Shown piece by piece: positions 1 through 10,299 of a DNA stretch of 64,000 bases. Each line of letters opens with the position of its first letter. The stretch's first letter is position 1. A program made the position numbers and the translations under genes. Source of the stretch: Girardinichthys multiradiatus (Eukaryota; Chordata; Actinopteri; Cyprinodontiformes; Goodeidae); the NCBI RefSeq assembly GCF_021462225.1, contig NC_061805.1:47967360-48031359 (forward strand), read 5' to 3'. The notes beneath the pieces are model-generated. The model saw only the letters and a list, made by a program, of their open reading frames with translations, did no database searches and was not told the origin of the DNA.

Positions 1-80
1 TAATGTGGTTCTAGTATAAAGCGCTTTGAGTGGTCAGTATGACTGGAAAGGCGCTATATAAGTTCAGTCCATTTAGCAAC
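1..80 (+). repeat. LINE/SINE 3' tail fragment
   Basis: The window opens inside a short tail motif (AAAGCGCTTTGAGTGGT, then a second AAGCGCTATATAA block and GTCCATTTA) that is familiar as the 3' end of dispersed fish non-LTR elements. Only the tail is present; the body would lie to the left of the window. Family assignment rests on recall of the motif. Confidence 0.5.
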
Positions 81-2080
81 TAAAAAGTTGCTCTCGTGGA
101 TTTGCTTTCTTGCTTCCTCAAATCCTGTTTTACACTCCAATGCACTTTATGCCGACAGATACAGAAGTAAAGCTCCTAGGCAAGGCATGGGTCCTCAGTT
201 GGAATCCAACTATAATAGTTTTTATAAACTTTTGCTCAAGCTGACATTGGGTCTTTACTGCCAAAGCATCAAGCAATTCCTTGAGCTTTCAGTCTCCTCC
301 AAGGAACTTGATTGTGCACATTTGTGCCAGTTTCTTACACAACAGGATTCACTGATTAGTCAAAAAATAAGTAAAATCACAGCATAGGTTTCATATACAG
401 CCAAAGACATTATGTAATTTGACATATGTGTTCTGGATAAGTACGGCAGAAGAAAACTGTGAGGAAATTATTTCCAGATTTGTTCCTCTATCTGTAAAGT
501 AGGTTGTTTCTATCAAGGTGCCTCTATGCTGTTTTTGTGTAAAAGATACACATAACTTCCATATAATCTATTTTTTTTAAGATTATGATTTTAAGCAAAG
601 TTTGTGTTTATCAAATTGCCGACTGGAAATCCACAGATGTTTGCACATTCAAACATCTCTTAGGGTTTACCAGATAGACATTAGTTTCATATTCATCTTT
701 AATAAGTGAACCTAAATGAGTCTAAAGTATAAAATTTTGACATGTTCAACATTTAGAAAATGCATAGCATCCTCGTACCCAACATCACCATCCCATAATC
801 ATTGTAGCACATTCCCAACATGAACTCCAATAAAAGTTTATTCCTTCTTCTGTCATTTTTCTGTTGTGTTAACTAAAACCACAGATTGTTGGTACTTTTT
901 CAAGAATATAATAACAAACTCTATGATTGATTTTTTAGAAGATCTTCAGACAAAAGAAAGTTATTTCAAAAGTCTTGTTTTTATTTTACACAAATTAAGG
1001 AAATCTCATTCGATGCCTCTTAAAAGTTCAAAGAGCAGCAACCTTACCATTATCTAAAGTCATTTTCTTAAAATAACTTTAGATAAAGTCAGCTTCTTAA
1101 AATTAAACTTTTTAATTATTTATAAACTATAGTTATTATTTGCTGCATCTTTAAGTTTTGGCCATTCTTGCTAAATGCAGAATTTTGGTCAATGTTCAAA
1201 AGATGATCATTGTCTGGCTCTCCTCTTCATCATGAATCATATTTTTGTCATATTTTCTCATCACATACAAACATTAATGAAGATATAAAACTGGGTTCAC
1301 TGAGGCTGTGAATGCATCCAACCATTCATCAGCTGTAGACATCTACAGAGATGCAAAGACAACAAGATATAAAAGGATGTCTGCCTGATTCAGGTTATAC
1401 ACAGGAAGAAATGATAATTAGAAGAAGAACAACTTCCTGTGGCGGGATAATTTGGTAACCACGGTACAAACAGCATAAACTGCCATGCAGTCTCTAATCC
1501 TCTGTGTTCCAGTCACTACCAAATAAAAAATAATCCTACATCACAATCACAATTAAAAAGGTCTATCCATGAAACAGACAATTTATTCTAATTAAAAACA
1601 GAAGCTGTTTTTAACAGATATAATGAAACCAGAACAAGAAATATGTCAAATATCCTTTTCCATTTGACTGATTAGCACAGCAGCCAGTGCGTGGGATGTA
1701 TCACAGCAAGGACCCCTGGGTAATAAGGTTTGATGGTATAACTCATTAGTTAAGCTATTTGATTATGACTGAAAAACAGAACAGTGGATCTTGTGGTTAA
1801 TTTCCAAGATCTGACGTGCTTAGAAATTGCAACTTCACTTGTAAAGCCCAGTTTTATTTAATTACCAGGACAGTACTACAACAGTACACCTGGTAACATG
1901 CCAGTATTAGCCAAAGGCTAGTTTTTATCTGTAGTCCTGTTGCCCAGTTATATAGTGGCACCCTGCAAGTTTCCAGTTTTAACTTCATGCTCATCAGATC
2001 ATTCAGTTTAAGCCTCTACTGAGATCAAATTAACCGCGTCATTGTTTTTGCATGCAGGTACAACTCATAATATTAGAAAA
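81..2080. other. No gene recognised
   Basis: AT-rich non-coding DNA. The short open frames here (88-387 and 866-1057 on the plus strand) have no recognisable domain, codon pattern or splice context. I see no RNA gene or clear repeat. Confidence 0.6.
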
Positions 2081-2089
2081 TTGTAAAAA

Positions 2090-2830
2090 AATATAAATTC
2101 AATATTCTGGCTTTATGGTTTACAGAGAATGTAAACCCAAAACTCAGTGTGTCAGAAAATTTGAATATTGTGAAAAAGTTAAACATTGGAAGTTTATGGT
2201 ATCACACCCTAATCAGCTAATTAACTCAAAACACCTGCAAAGGATTCCTGAGCCTCTAAATGGTCCCTCAGTCTGGGTCAGTAGGAGACACAATCATGGA
2301 GAAGACAGCTGGCTGGACAGATGTCCAGAAGACCCTCCACAACATTAGAGCACTTCATGCTTCATTCTGCTGACAAGCTTCATGGAGATCCTGCTTTAAT
2401 TTTCCAGCAACACTGCCAAAGGTTCCAAAAGCTGGTCCAAAGGTGTTACTGTGCAAACTGGCCGGACCTGAACCACATTAAGAATCTATGGAATATTGTC
2501 AAGAGGAAGATGAGAGTCACCAGACCCAACAACGAATGACCTGAAGGCTGCTATCAAAGCAACCTGGGCTTTCTGAACACATCAGCAGAACCACAGATTG
2601 ATCTCTTCCATGCCACGCTGCATTGATACAGTAATTCATGCAAAAGGAGCCCAGATCAAGCATTGAATGAACAGAAATGAACTAACTTTTCAGACGTCTG
2701 ACATTTTTGTTTAAAATATAATTTGTTATTGATCTTGTGTAATCTAATTTGCTGAGACACTGAATTTTAGGTCTTTATTATCTTCAAACCATAATCATAA
2801 AAATGATAAGAAACAAAAGCTTGAAATATT
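2090..2830 (+). mobile_element. Internally deleted Tc1-like fossil
   Basis: An old relative of the Tc1 family found intact at 6289-7898. The start of the transposase (2297-2345, resembling the N-terminal 'T-VQKT' stretch) runs directly into the sequence for the EHFML segment at about 2347. This means roughly 600 bp of the catalytic region is missing. After that come degraded equivalents of the second Asp block (FQQHCQRF in place of FQHDLAPAH) and the third block (WPDLNHIKNLW in place of SPDLNPIENLW, so the catalytic Glu is Lys). The C-terminal SMPR..I.AVI..KG pattern is still traceable to about 2670. The inverted repeats are too diverged to place exactly. Not functional. Confidence 0.7.
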
Positions 2831-3900
2831 TCACTCAATCTATTTAATATATATTTTACTTTTTGCAATGGTTGACCACAAATATTGAACTTTTTCATGA
2901 CATTCTAACTATTTGAGATATACATTTATATGCGTTTAAGATCCGTTGTATTTACTGATATTGTTGTTGTCATTTGTTTGTTTTCTAATGCAATAAAATA
3001 ATATTTATAATATTTTTTTGTGTTCTACTTACCTCAGATATCAGAACTTGGATTTGGGACGTCTCATCCAACTTAAAGATTTTCCACCTGCTAGTTGGAA
3101 TGTCTGAGCTTTGAACATTTGACTCTAGTGCAGATGATTCACAGACACCGTTGGTAAGTTTGAAATGTTTATTGTAAATTGCCCAAAATAATGATTGTTT
3201 TCTCCCTGGTTTGCAGATGGAATCTTGGAGGGACTGGAAAGGGAAAAAGCAGGGTTAATGCATGGAAAAGCTGAGATAAATAAAAATGTTGAATAATGAT
3301 ATATATTTACCATGTAAAGGTAATTTAAAAAAAAATTGCTTCAGCAGTTTTTCCTTAGCATTTTTAAGGCAATATATGCACACTTATAGTGTATGGAGTT
3401 TTCTTTTTAATAAAGTAAATTGTTTTGTCAATACTTTGCAAACTGCATGCTTTTTGATGTCATTTCCTATAAAAACTGAAATAAAATTGTTGTTCTTTAA
3501 TTTAAAACTCTAAACAAATTTCCTATTGTAGGTCTTATAAAAAGAGCTATATTGCTTTTGTGTCTCTAAACACATTTTTTTAGGCTTGAACGAAAGCAGA
3601 AATGGCTCTTAGTGTTGCAAAGATTGCTGATCCCTCTCTCAAAGCTAGGACAGATAATCCTGAATCTGTCTACATGCTGCTCAATTTGACTGAACCATAC
3701 CACTGAATGTAGATGGCATCAGATCCTGGAAACAAGTCTGCATAAAATTCAATATCTGAGGTTTAGCCAGACAGAAGACTGATCGTATGCGACCATGTGA
3801 CTCTAAGAAAAGAAGGTGAATGTCTCTGAGGTACAAGCTAACATCTGAGGCGGGGCTGGATGCAGGTCAAAGTAATAAACTCAGTCTCTGAGCGAGTCTC
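2831..3900. other. No gene recognised
   Basis: AT-rich sequence with no supported coding region. Small open frames on both strands (3125-3313 minus, 3286-3513 plus) carry no recognisable motif. Confidence 0.55.
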
Positions 3901-3904
3901 TGAT

Positions 3905-4095
3905 CAAAAGAGAGCAAGCCTTTCTCATCTCAGCCCTAAGCAATCATGCTTATCCTCCCCCACCCTCAGCTCAGACCGAGACATGTTGACACAGAACACG
4001 GCAGGTGTAATGGGATTGACCTCTGTCGCCAACACTGCCAGATCGCAGATAGACACATCAATAACATCTGCCTCCGCTGGGCTGGTGAAGCACAA
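3905..4095. other. Stretch open on both strands, possible unrecognised exon
   Basis: This GC-richer block stays open on the plus strand (3860-4102) and in two minus-strand frames. The minus reading contains the phrases DVSICDLAVLATEV and NPITPAVFCVN, which look more like real protein than most noise here. I do not recognise the protein and see no convincing pair of splice sites. It could be a distant 3' exon of the minus-strand calcium channel, an exon of another gene, or chance. Confidence 0.2.
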
Positions 4096-4249
4096 ACTGT
4101 AAACTCAGCAGACTGAAACCAAAGGTGGGGCGGAGCCTCCACCTGTGTCTTCTTCTCTGTTGGGCAGAAAAACTGGAAATACTTGTGTCTCTGACAGATA
4201 CCAGATTGTAATATATGAGCTGCAGTTACCATTATTTTACTCATTCTTT

Positions 4250-5032
4250 CCTGATTGTTACATTTTTGGGTAAAATGAGGTGCTTTTTTAATTTAAAGTA
4301 TCAATGTTTTACTATTAATTAATTATAAGGCAGGAAAATCTTTGTAACTGGCTTTATGCTTCCTATTGGTCTCATAGAACTATTTTAATTTAAATCAGTG
4401 AGACTAGTGGCAGCACTCATGGTTGCCTTTAGGAGAAACCAAATTTTAAAACAAGTAATTATTTTGTCTTTAACTGGAGCTTCCACCTTGAGCTTATGAT
4501 TGTTGACAGGAATTTGTCAACACACCTTGACAACTCTGCTGTCTTTATATCAGAAAGACAACATGAGAAAAAATAAAAGTTTCCACCCAGGCAGAGCACG
4601 CCTGGATGCCAACACATGGCCTGAACACAAATGATGAGATTAACGGCTGGAAAGAAGCATGGAGCTGCAATTAAAACCAATGTTATTCAACCATTTCATT
4701 AAGAAAAAAAATTGTGTATTATTATTAGTGATGTTTGGATAATTGAGTAATTTATTCTGCATTTACTAGGCAGCACAGAGCATTAATGCAATCTTTTTAC
4801 TTTATGAACATAAATAAGGATTATGTGAATAAATGCACCTGCTATTTATTACTATGACTTATTTTAGTCTTCAAACCGGTTTCAAACTGAACTCATCCTC
4901 CTGACGTGGTCGGCATACATGTGTTGAAACAGCCCTGGAACATCCACCCATCATGCACAAGAGTCTAATATTAACTTTTAATTCTTCATTTGAACCATTT
5001 TCTCCCAGGGTGAACTGCTACACAAACCTATC
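4250..5032. other. No gene recognised
   Basis: Non-coding AT-rich DNA leading into the microsatellite. No motif supported. Confidence 0.55.
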
Positions 5033-5198
<166 letters not shown>

Positions 5199-6288
5199 GT
5201 CGGGTCGGTCCGTCTCTATACAGAAATAGATATGTATATTTAGTGTAATGCCTCTTAGGAAGTTACACCTCAACCAAACACTTTATGAAGTCATCAACAA
5301 TCATCTGGGATCATTTTAGCTGGATATTTGACCTCTATACTTGGCAGAATGTCTAGAGCTCATGATTTCCTGGCATGGACCCGACTTTTAGGCATAGTTC
5401 ACAAACAGTCAAATGGGTTGAAGTTGGGGCTTTTGAACGTTTTTTGAATGAATAGATAGTGAAGAGGGAGCTTTTGGAAACCAGGAATCATTTTTGGGAC
5501 ACCCAGTTGTCCAAGCTTCAACCTCCTGACTCGAACTATCATGTTGCCACACTGTCAGAAGAAATAAAGTTGATTAAAGTGATCAGGAACCACAATTGCT
5601 TAAGCCTGTAGTGAACTGGGAACTGCAAGAACCCGAGCATCTCTGTGAGGCCAAGTTTACATTAACATGGACTGAGTGGGTGCCTTCAAGCTCAGCTAAG
5701 ATGTGTATCTATAATATGGACAAACCAACTGACTTCTGTAGAAAAATGTTGTGGTCAGATGGGACAAAGTGTGAGCTGTTTGACTACAAAGAGACGAAGT
5801 ATGTATGGAGCAGTCAAGGGGAGGATTTGTAACTCTGGAGCAGCTTTCAAGCATCATGATGAGGACCTGTTCCACAGTTAATATTCCTGGTGCATTGCAC
5901 AAAGTGGATGGAATAATAAAGGAGACCTGCCTCCAGATTTTTCATATTCAACTCAGGTCAACACATAGGTGATTGAAACATGAGCACAGCTTGGTGTTTC
6001 AACAGGACAATAACCCCAAACTCATTAAAAGTGGCTTCAGAATGACTAAAACATTAATCCTATGAATCAGTCCTGACCAAAGCTATATTTAAAGTTTATG
6101 AATCATGCCTTAAAGCTGAGTCTGTGTCAGAAAACCAACTAAATCTGAATGAACTCTATCAATTCCTGCAAGAAGAGTGACATCCAGCCAGAATGTCAGA
6201 AGCTTGTTGATGGCTTTAAAAAGTGAATGGTTCCTCTGCAAAATGCTAAGGAACATGTAACCAAATATTTATGAGGCTATATCCTGTA

Positions 6289-7898
6289 CAGGTCCTTCTC
6301 AAAATATTAGCATATTGTGATAAAGTTCATTATTTTCCATAATGTCATGATGAAAATTTAACAGTCATATATTTTAGATTCATTGCACACTAACTGAAAT
6401 ATTTCAGGTCTTTTATTGTCTTAATATGGATGATTTTGGCATACAGCTCATGAAAACCCAAAATTCCTATCTCACAAAATTAGCATATTTCATCCGACCA
6501 ATAAAAGAAAATTGTTTTTAATACAAAAAACGTCAACCTTCAAATAATCATGTACAGTTATGCACTCAATACTTGGTCGGGAATCCTTTTGCAGAAATGA
6601 CTGCTTCAATGCGGCGTGGCATGGAGGCAATCAGCCTGTGGCACTGCTGAGATCTTATGGAGGCCCAGGATGCTTCGATAGCGGCCTTTAGCTCATCCAG
6701 AGTGTTGGGTCTTGAGTCTCTCAACGTTCTCTTCACAATATCCCACAGATTCTCTATGGGGTTCAGGTCAGGAGAGTTGGCAGGCCAATTGAGGACAGTG
6801 ATACCATGGTCAGTAAACCATTTACCAGTGGTTTTGGCACTGTGAGCAGGTGCCAGGTCGTGCTGAAAAATGAAATCTTCATCTCCATAAAGCTTTTCAG
6901 CAGATGGAAGCATGAAGTGCTCCAAAATCTCCTGATAGCTAGCTGCATTGACCCTGCCCTTGATAAAACACAGTGGACCAACACCAGCAGCTGACACGGC
7001 ACCCCAGACCATCACTGACTGTGGGTACTTGACACTGGACTTCTGGCATTTTGGCATTTCCTTCTGCCCAGTATTCCTCCAGACTCTGGCACCTTGATTT
7101 CCGAATGACATGCAGAATTTGCTTTCATCCGAAAAAAGTACTTTGGACCACTGAGCAACAGTCCAGTGCTGCTTCTCTGTAGCCCAGGTCAGGCGCTTCT
7201 GCCGCTGTTTCTGGTTCAAAAGTGGCTTGACCTGGGGAATGCGGCACCTGTAGCCCATTTCCTGCACACGCCTGTGCACGGTGGCTCTGGATGTTTCTAC
7301 TCCAGACTCAGTCCACTGCTTCCACAGGTCCCCCAAGGTCTGGAATCGGCCCTTCTCCACAATCTTCCTCAGGGTCCGGTCACCTCTTCTCGTTGTGCAG
7401 CGTTTTCTGCCACACTTTTTCCTTCCCACAGACTTCCCACTGAGGTGCCTTGATACAGCACTCTGGGAACAGCCTATTCGTTCAGAAATTTCTTTCTGTG
7501 TCTTACCCTCTTGCTTGAGGGTGTCAATAGTGGCCTTCTGGACAGCAGTCAGGTTGGCAGTCTTACCCATGATTGGGGTTTTGAGTGATGAACCAGGCTG
7601 GGAGTTTTAAAGGCCTCAGGAATCTTTTGCAGGTGTTTAGAGTTAACTCGTTGATTCAGATGATTAGGTTCATAGCTCGTTTAGAGACCCTTTTAATGAT
7701 ATGCTAATTTTGTGAGATAGGAATTTTGGGTTTTCATGAGCTGTATGCCAAAATCATCCGTATTAAGACAACAAAATACCTGAAATATTTCAGTTAGTGT
7801 GCAATGAATCTAAAATATATGAATGTTAAATTTTCATGATTACATTATGGAAAATAATGAACTTTATCACAATATGCTAATATTTTGAGAAGGAACTG
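6289..7898 (-). mobile_element. Full-length Tc1-like transposon (copy A), flanked by TA
   Basis: The element begins CAGGTCCTTCTCAAAAT and ends with its inverted complement, with the TA target dinucleotide on each side (6287-6288 and 7899-7900). The terminal inverted repeats are about 200 bp (6289-6490 against about 7700-7898). Each contains two similar AAATTAGCATAT-type motifs, one at the outer and one at the inner end. This is the IR/DR layout known for fish Tc1 elements, where the transposase binds both. The outer end of the right repeat has one visible change (GGAACTG against GGACCTG), and a TGATTAC/TGATGA difference lies inside. Two sister copies are at 41042-42631 and 58476-60078. Confidence 0.93.
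6566..7570 (-). CDS. Tc1-like DDE transposase, uninterrupted
   Basis: The product is 334 residues, the usual length for Tc1 transposases (about 340). It cuts and pastes its own element into TA dinucleotides. Residues 1-110 hold the paired-like helix-turn-helix DNA-binding region (QKEISERIGCSQSAVSRHL at 25-43 is the first recognition helix) and a basic linker GRKKCGRKR (49-57) suggestive of a nuclear signal. The catalytic triad is complete: D148 in FSDESK, D238 in FQHDLAPAH, E273 in SPDLNPIENLW, giving DD34E. The glycine-containing VMVWGAVSAAGVGPL segment lies at 187-200. The start is the only upstream Met in the MGKT context shared by all three copies. No lesion is visible, unlike the sister copies. 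Whether it is still active cannot be told from sequence alone. Confidence 0.93.
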   Translation of the reverse strand: MGKTANLTAVQKATIDTLKQEGKTQKEISERIGCSQSAVSRHLSGKSVGRKKCGRKRCTTRRGDRTLRKIVEKGRFQTLGDLWKQWTESGVETSRATVHRRVQEMGYRCRIPQVKPLLNQKQRQKRLTWATEKQHWTVAQWSKVLFSDESKFCMSFGNQGARVWRNTGQKEMPKCQKSSVKYPQSVMVWGAVSAAGVGPLCFIKGRVNAASYQEILEHFMLPSAEKLYGDEDFIFQHDLAPAHSAKTTGKWFTDHGITVLNWPANSPDLNPIENLWDIVKRTLRDSRPNTLDELKAAIEASWASIRSQQCHRLIASMPRRIEAVISAKGFPTKY

Positions 7899-8099
7899 TA
7901 ATTTTGATTCTGTTCAGATTAGAGAAAATATAGAATATACCTTAACTTGTGCAGTAAAAGTCTTGTGTTTAAAACTGGTTATGATGCATGTCGTATAATA
8001 ATTCCACCCTGGAAAAGGATTCATTAAATCATTTAAAGAAAAAAAAAAACTACTTGTCATTCATATCCATGATGAAATAATGCTCCAATTCTGAGAAAA

Positions 8100-9925
8100 A
8101 GACATGGGGTGCAAAATTATGTTTGTGGTACATGTGTCACTTGCGTACAGTTAATGCTAACAGCTGGCAAAACACTGACCCTAGATAGCTCAGCTAACCT
8201 GCAATGATAACCGACAGAGGAAAAAAACTGAGGGAAAAAAGAGTGTGAATATTTATTCAACTTTGATCAAAACTCCAAACTCTACCTAAACATCTGTATG
8301 TGTGTTAACTGAAAACACAAACTGAATACTAAGAAATCGACAAATAAAAAGTACTTGCTTGGTAGCATAATATTATTTTTTAAAAACTAAGATAACAAAA
8401 AATATCTTTTTTTTTTTTACCTGCTAAACGATAAACTAAGCATTTAATATTTTAATTAAATAATCACATCACTTTCTAGTGTTATGAATCATTGTAAATT
8501 CAAAACAGGTGGACATTTGCATTGTTAACAGAAAGGCATCCAGTTCGCAAATTCTTTTATGATGAAAAAAAAATTTTATTTTCATTTTTTTAATTAGTCT
8601 TTCTCACCAATAAAAAACTGGATTTGTGTAACTCTTTCTTTAATTTCCTTGCCAATTGGGGAAATATTAGCCAAATTTAAAAAAATGAATTAATAGCTGA
8701 TTTGGGTGCATCAAAGTCTACTTTTGAGTCACTGGATAGAGGTGGTCCTGTCTCTTACTATCAAATTAAAGAGAATGCAAAAAAGTGTGGTTATTAAAAG
8801 ATGAGTACTTTTTTATATTTAGTATTTGACATTTTACAGTGTAAGAGGATATTACTTTGTTAGTAATAATTTAGCCCTAATTAAAAACAAAAAGTCTGCA
8901 TCAACCACCTTAATTTGCAGTCAGGGGCCGCACAAAATCCACCAATGGCTGCAAATGCACTTTGGACACCCCTGCAGTAGGACCATCATCTGTTACACAG
9001 TTATGTGTGGTAGACGCAGGTATTTTTACTATCTTCCTGCACATACTGCACCCAGATGGATTTATTGATCATGTATCAGAATTTTATTTTAATTTTACTG
9101 AAAGCTGGTTCAGATTAATGGACATCAAGGCCAACATGGCCGAAGGAACTTTTCATGAGCTAAGCAATGAATTCCTTTATTCAGGTAAATGAAGTAAGGG
9201 CCTTCAGTGAGCAGGCCTGTAACATCTGACAGGAGTTATTACCCTGTAGTGATGAGTTGCAAATCCGGCCAGGAAGGCTGTGATGGCCGTCACTTCTCCT
9301 GTCACATCTGATTAAGGCAGCAGGTCTCGTTTCTGTAGGACAGAGGGTAGGTTGTCTGAGGACAACAAAATCACAGAACCAGGAGTGACACTATGATGGG
9401 GTGAAAAGCAATCTCTGAGGAAGGCAGGGGTCAGGAGGATGCAGACATGGAACCAAAACAAGTGATGAGATGACTCCTCAGCAGAATGGCTCTGCACTGA
9501 ACTGTTTTCACATTTAATCTGATATTCTCTCTCTCTCCATCCCTCTCTATTTGCTCCTTTAAGAAATTGACATTTCGAAATTATTGTGTTGCAAGGCACA
9601 GAAAACTCAATCTGATAGATTACCCAAAAGAGAGAACCAGAACACAGCTGCATCAGTGAGCAGACCATTGCATAACATTGATGCACCAGATTGTAGATTT
9701 GAAGGCTTAAGTCTGAACCCCAGACAGCAGATTAATTCAGGTTTATTTTAGCAACATTGGGCACAACATTCATGCTGCCTCACATCCTGTGAAAAATCCC
9801 TCTGAACATCTCTTTGTTGTTTCACATTTTGTATCTCGTTTAAGATTGTCCACACCAGTTTATAATCTTGTCGTATGAGTAAATAATAAACAAGGCAGAA
9901 AATGTAGATGTATGAGATGCCCCTG
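8100..9925. other. No gene recognised
   Basis: Non-coding AT-rich DNA with homopolymer runs. The 9312-9686 minus open frame (124 codons) has no recognisable domain and no ATG context or splice evidence. I treat it as chance. Confidence 0.55.
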
Positions 9926-9929
9926 AAAA

Positions 9930-10130
9930 CAAAGTATCTACTAAAGACAAATCTCTCAAAACTTTGTGGACACAACACTGCATCACCAAAAGAACACCAT
10001 ATCATGGTGGTGGTAGCATCATGCTATGAAGAGTTGGATATTAATAGCGGGCAGTCTTGGCCCCAGAGAGTTATTTTATTTCTCAGTGAATCCACAATGA
10101 GGTGTGAGATGCTCATAGAGTCCCACCAAG
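9930..10130 (+). mobile_element. Short Tc1-like fragment
   Basis: The stretch ATCATGGTGGTGGTAGCATCATGC (10001-10024) with its neighbours corresponds to the conserved 'KHGGGSIMLW' region of fish Tc1 transposases, sense on the plus strand. Nothing else of the element is clear. Confidence 0.5.
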
Positions 10131-10204
10131 CAAGACCGAGTTCAAAGGTTATTGTGTATTTTTTCCTTTTTTTTAACGAGACAGAATTATTCCAAATCAA
10201 AAGA

Positions 10205-10290
10205 TTTTTCTTCTATGTAAAGTAAATTCAATTCAATTCAAATTTACTTTATTGATCCCCAAGGGGAAATTAGAACAAACTGCAAAGTCT
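10205..10290. repeat. AATTC-repeat plus 'TTTACTTTATTGATCCC' dispersed repeat
   Basis: Tandem AATTC units are followed by a TTTACTTTATTGATCCCCAAGG block, a very common interspersed motif in teleost genomes, probably the end of a non-LTR element. Confidence 0.5.
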
Positions 10291-10299
10291 TAAAAATGT

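Larger units (their letters stand above)
5240..8095 (+). mobile_element. Old Tc1-like transposon, split by a younger Tc1 copy
   Basis: A plus-strand transposase fossil is traceable from about 5590. Recognisable pieces are a degraded DGTKCELF..KETKYVW block (5757-5815), a decayed FQQDN-like block (CAACAGGACAATAACCCCAAA, 6000-6020) and the closing C-terminal segment ending NMxxKYL-like at about 6250-6273. Many stops and frameshifts are present. The element is cut at 6287/6288 by the intact copy 6289-7898. The right flank (7901-8095) resumes with sequence resembling the distal inverted repeat of this older family. The outer ends are uncertain. Confidence 0.55.

Noticed and set aside
9312..9686. 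124-codon minus-strand open frame
   Set aside because: No domain, no similarity and low-complexity composition; expected by chance in this length of DNA.
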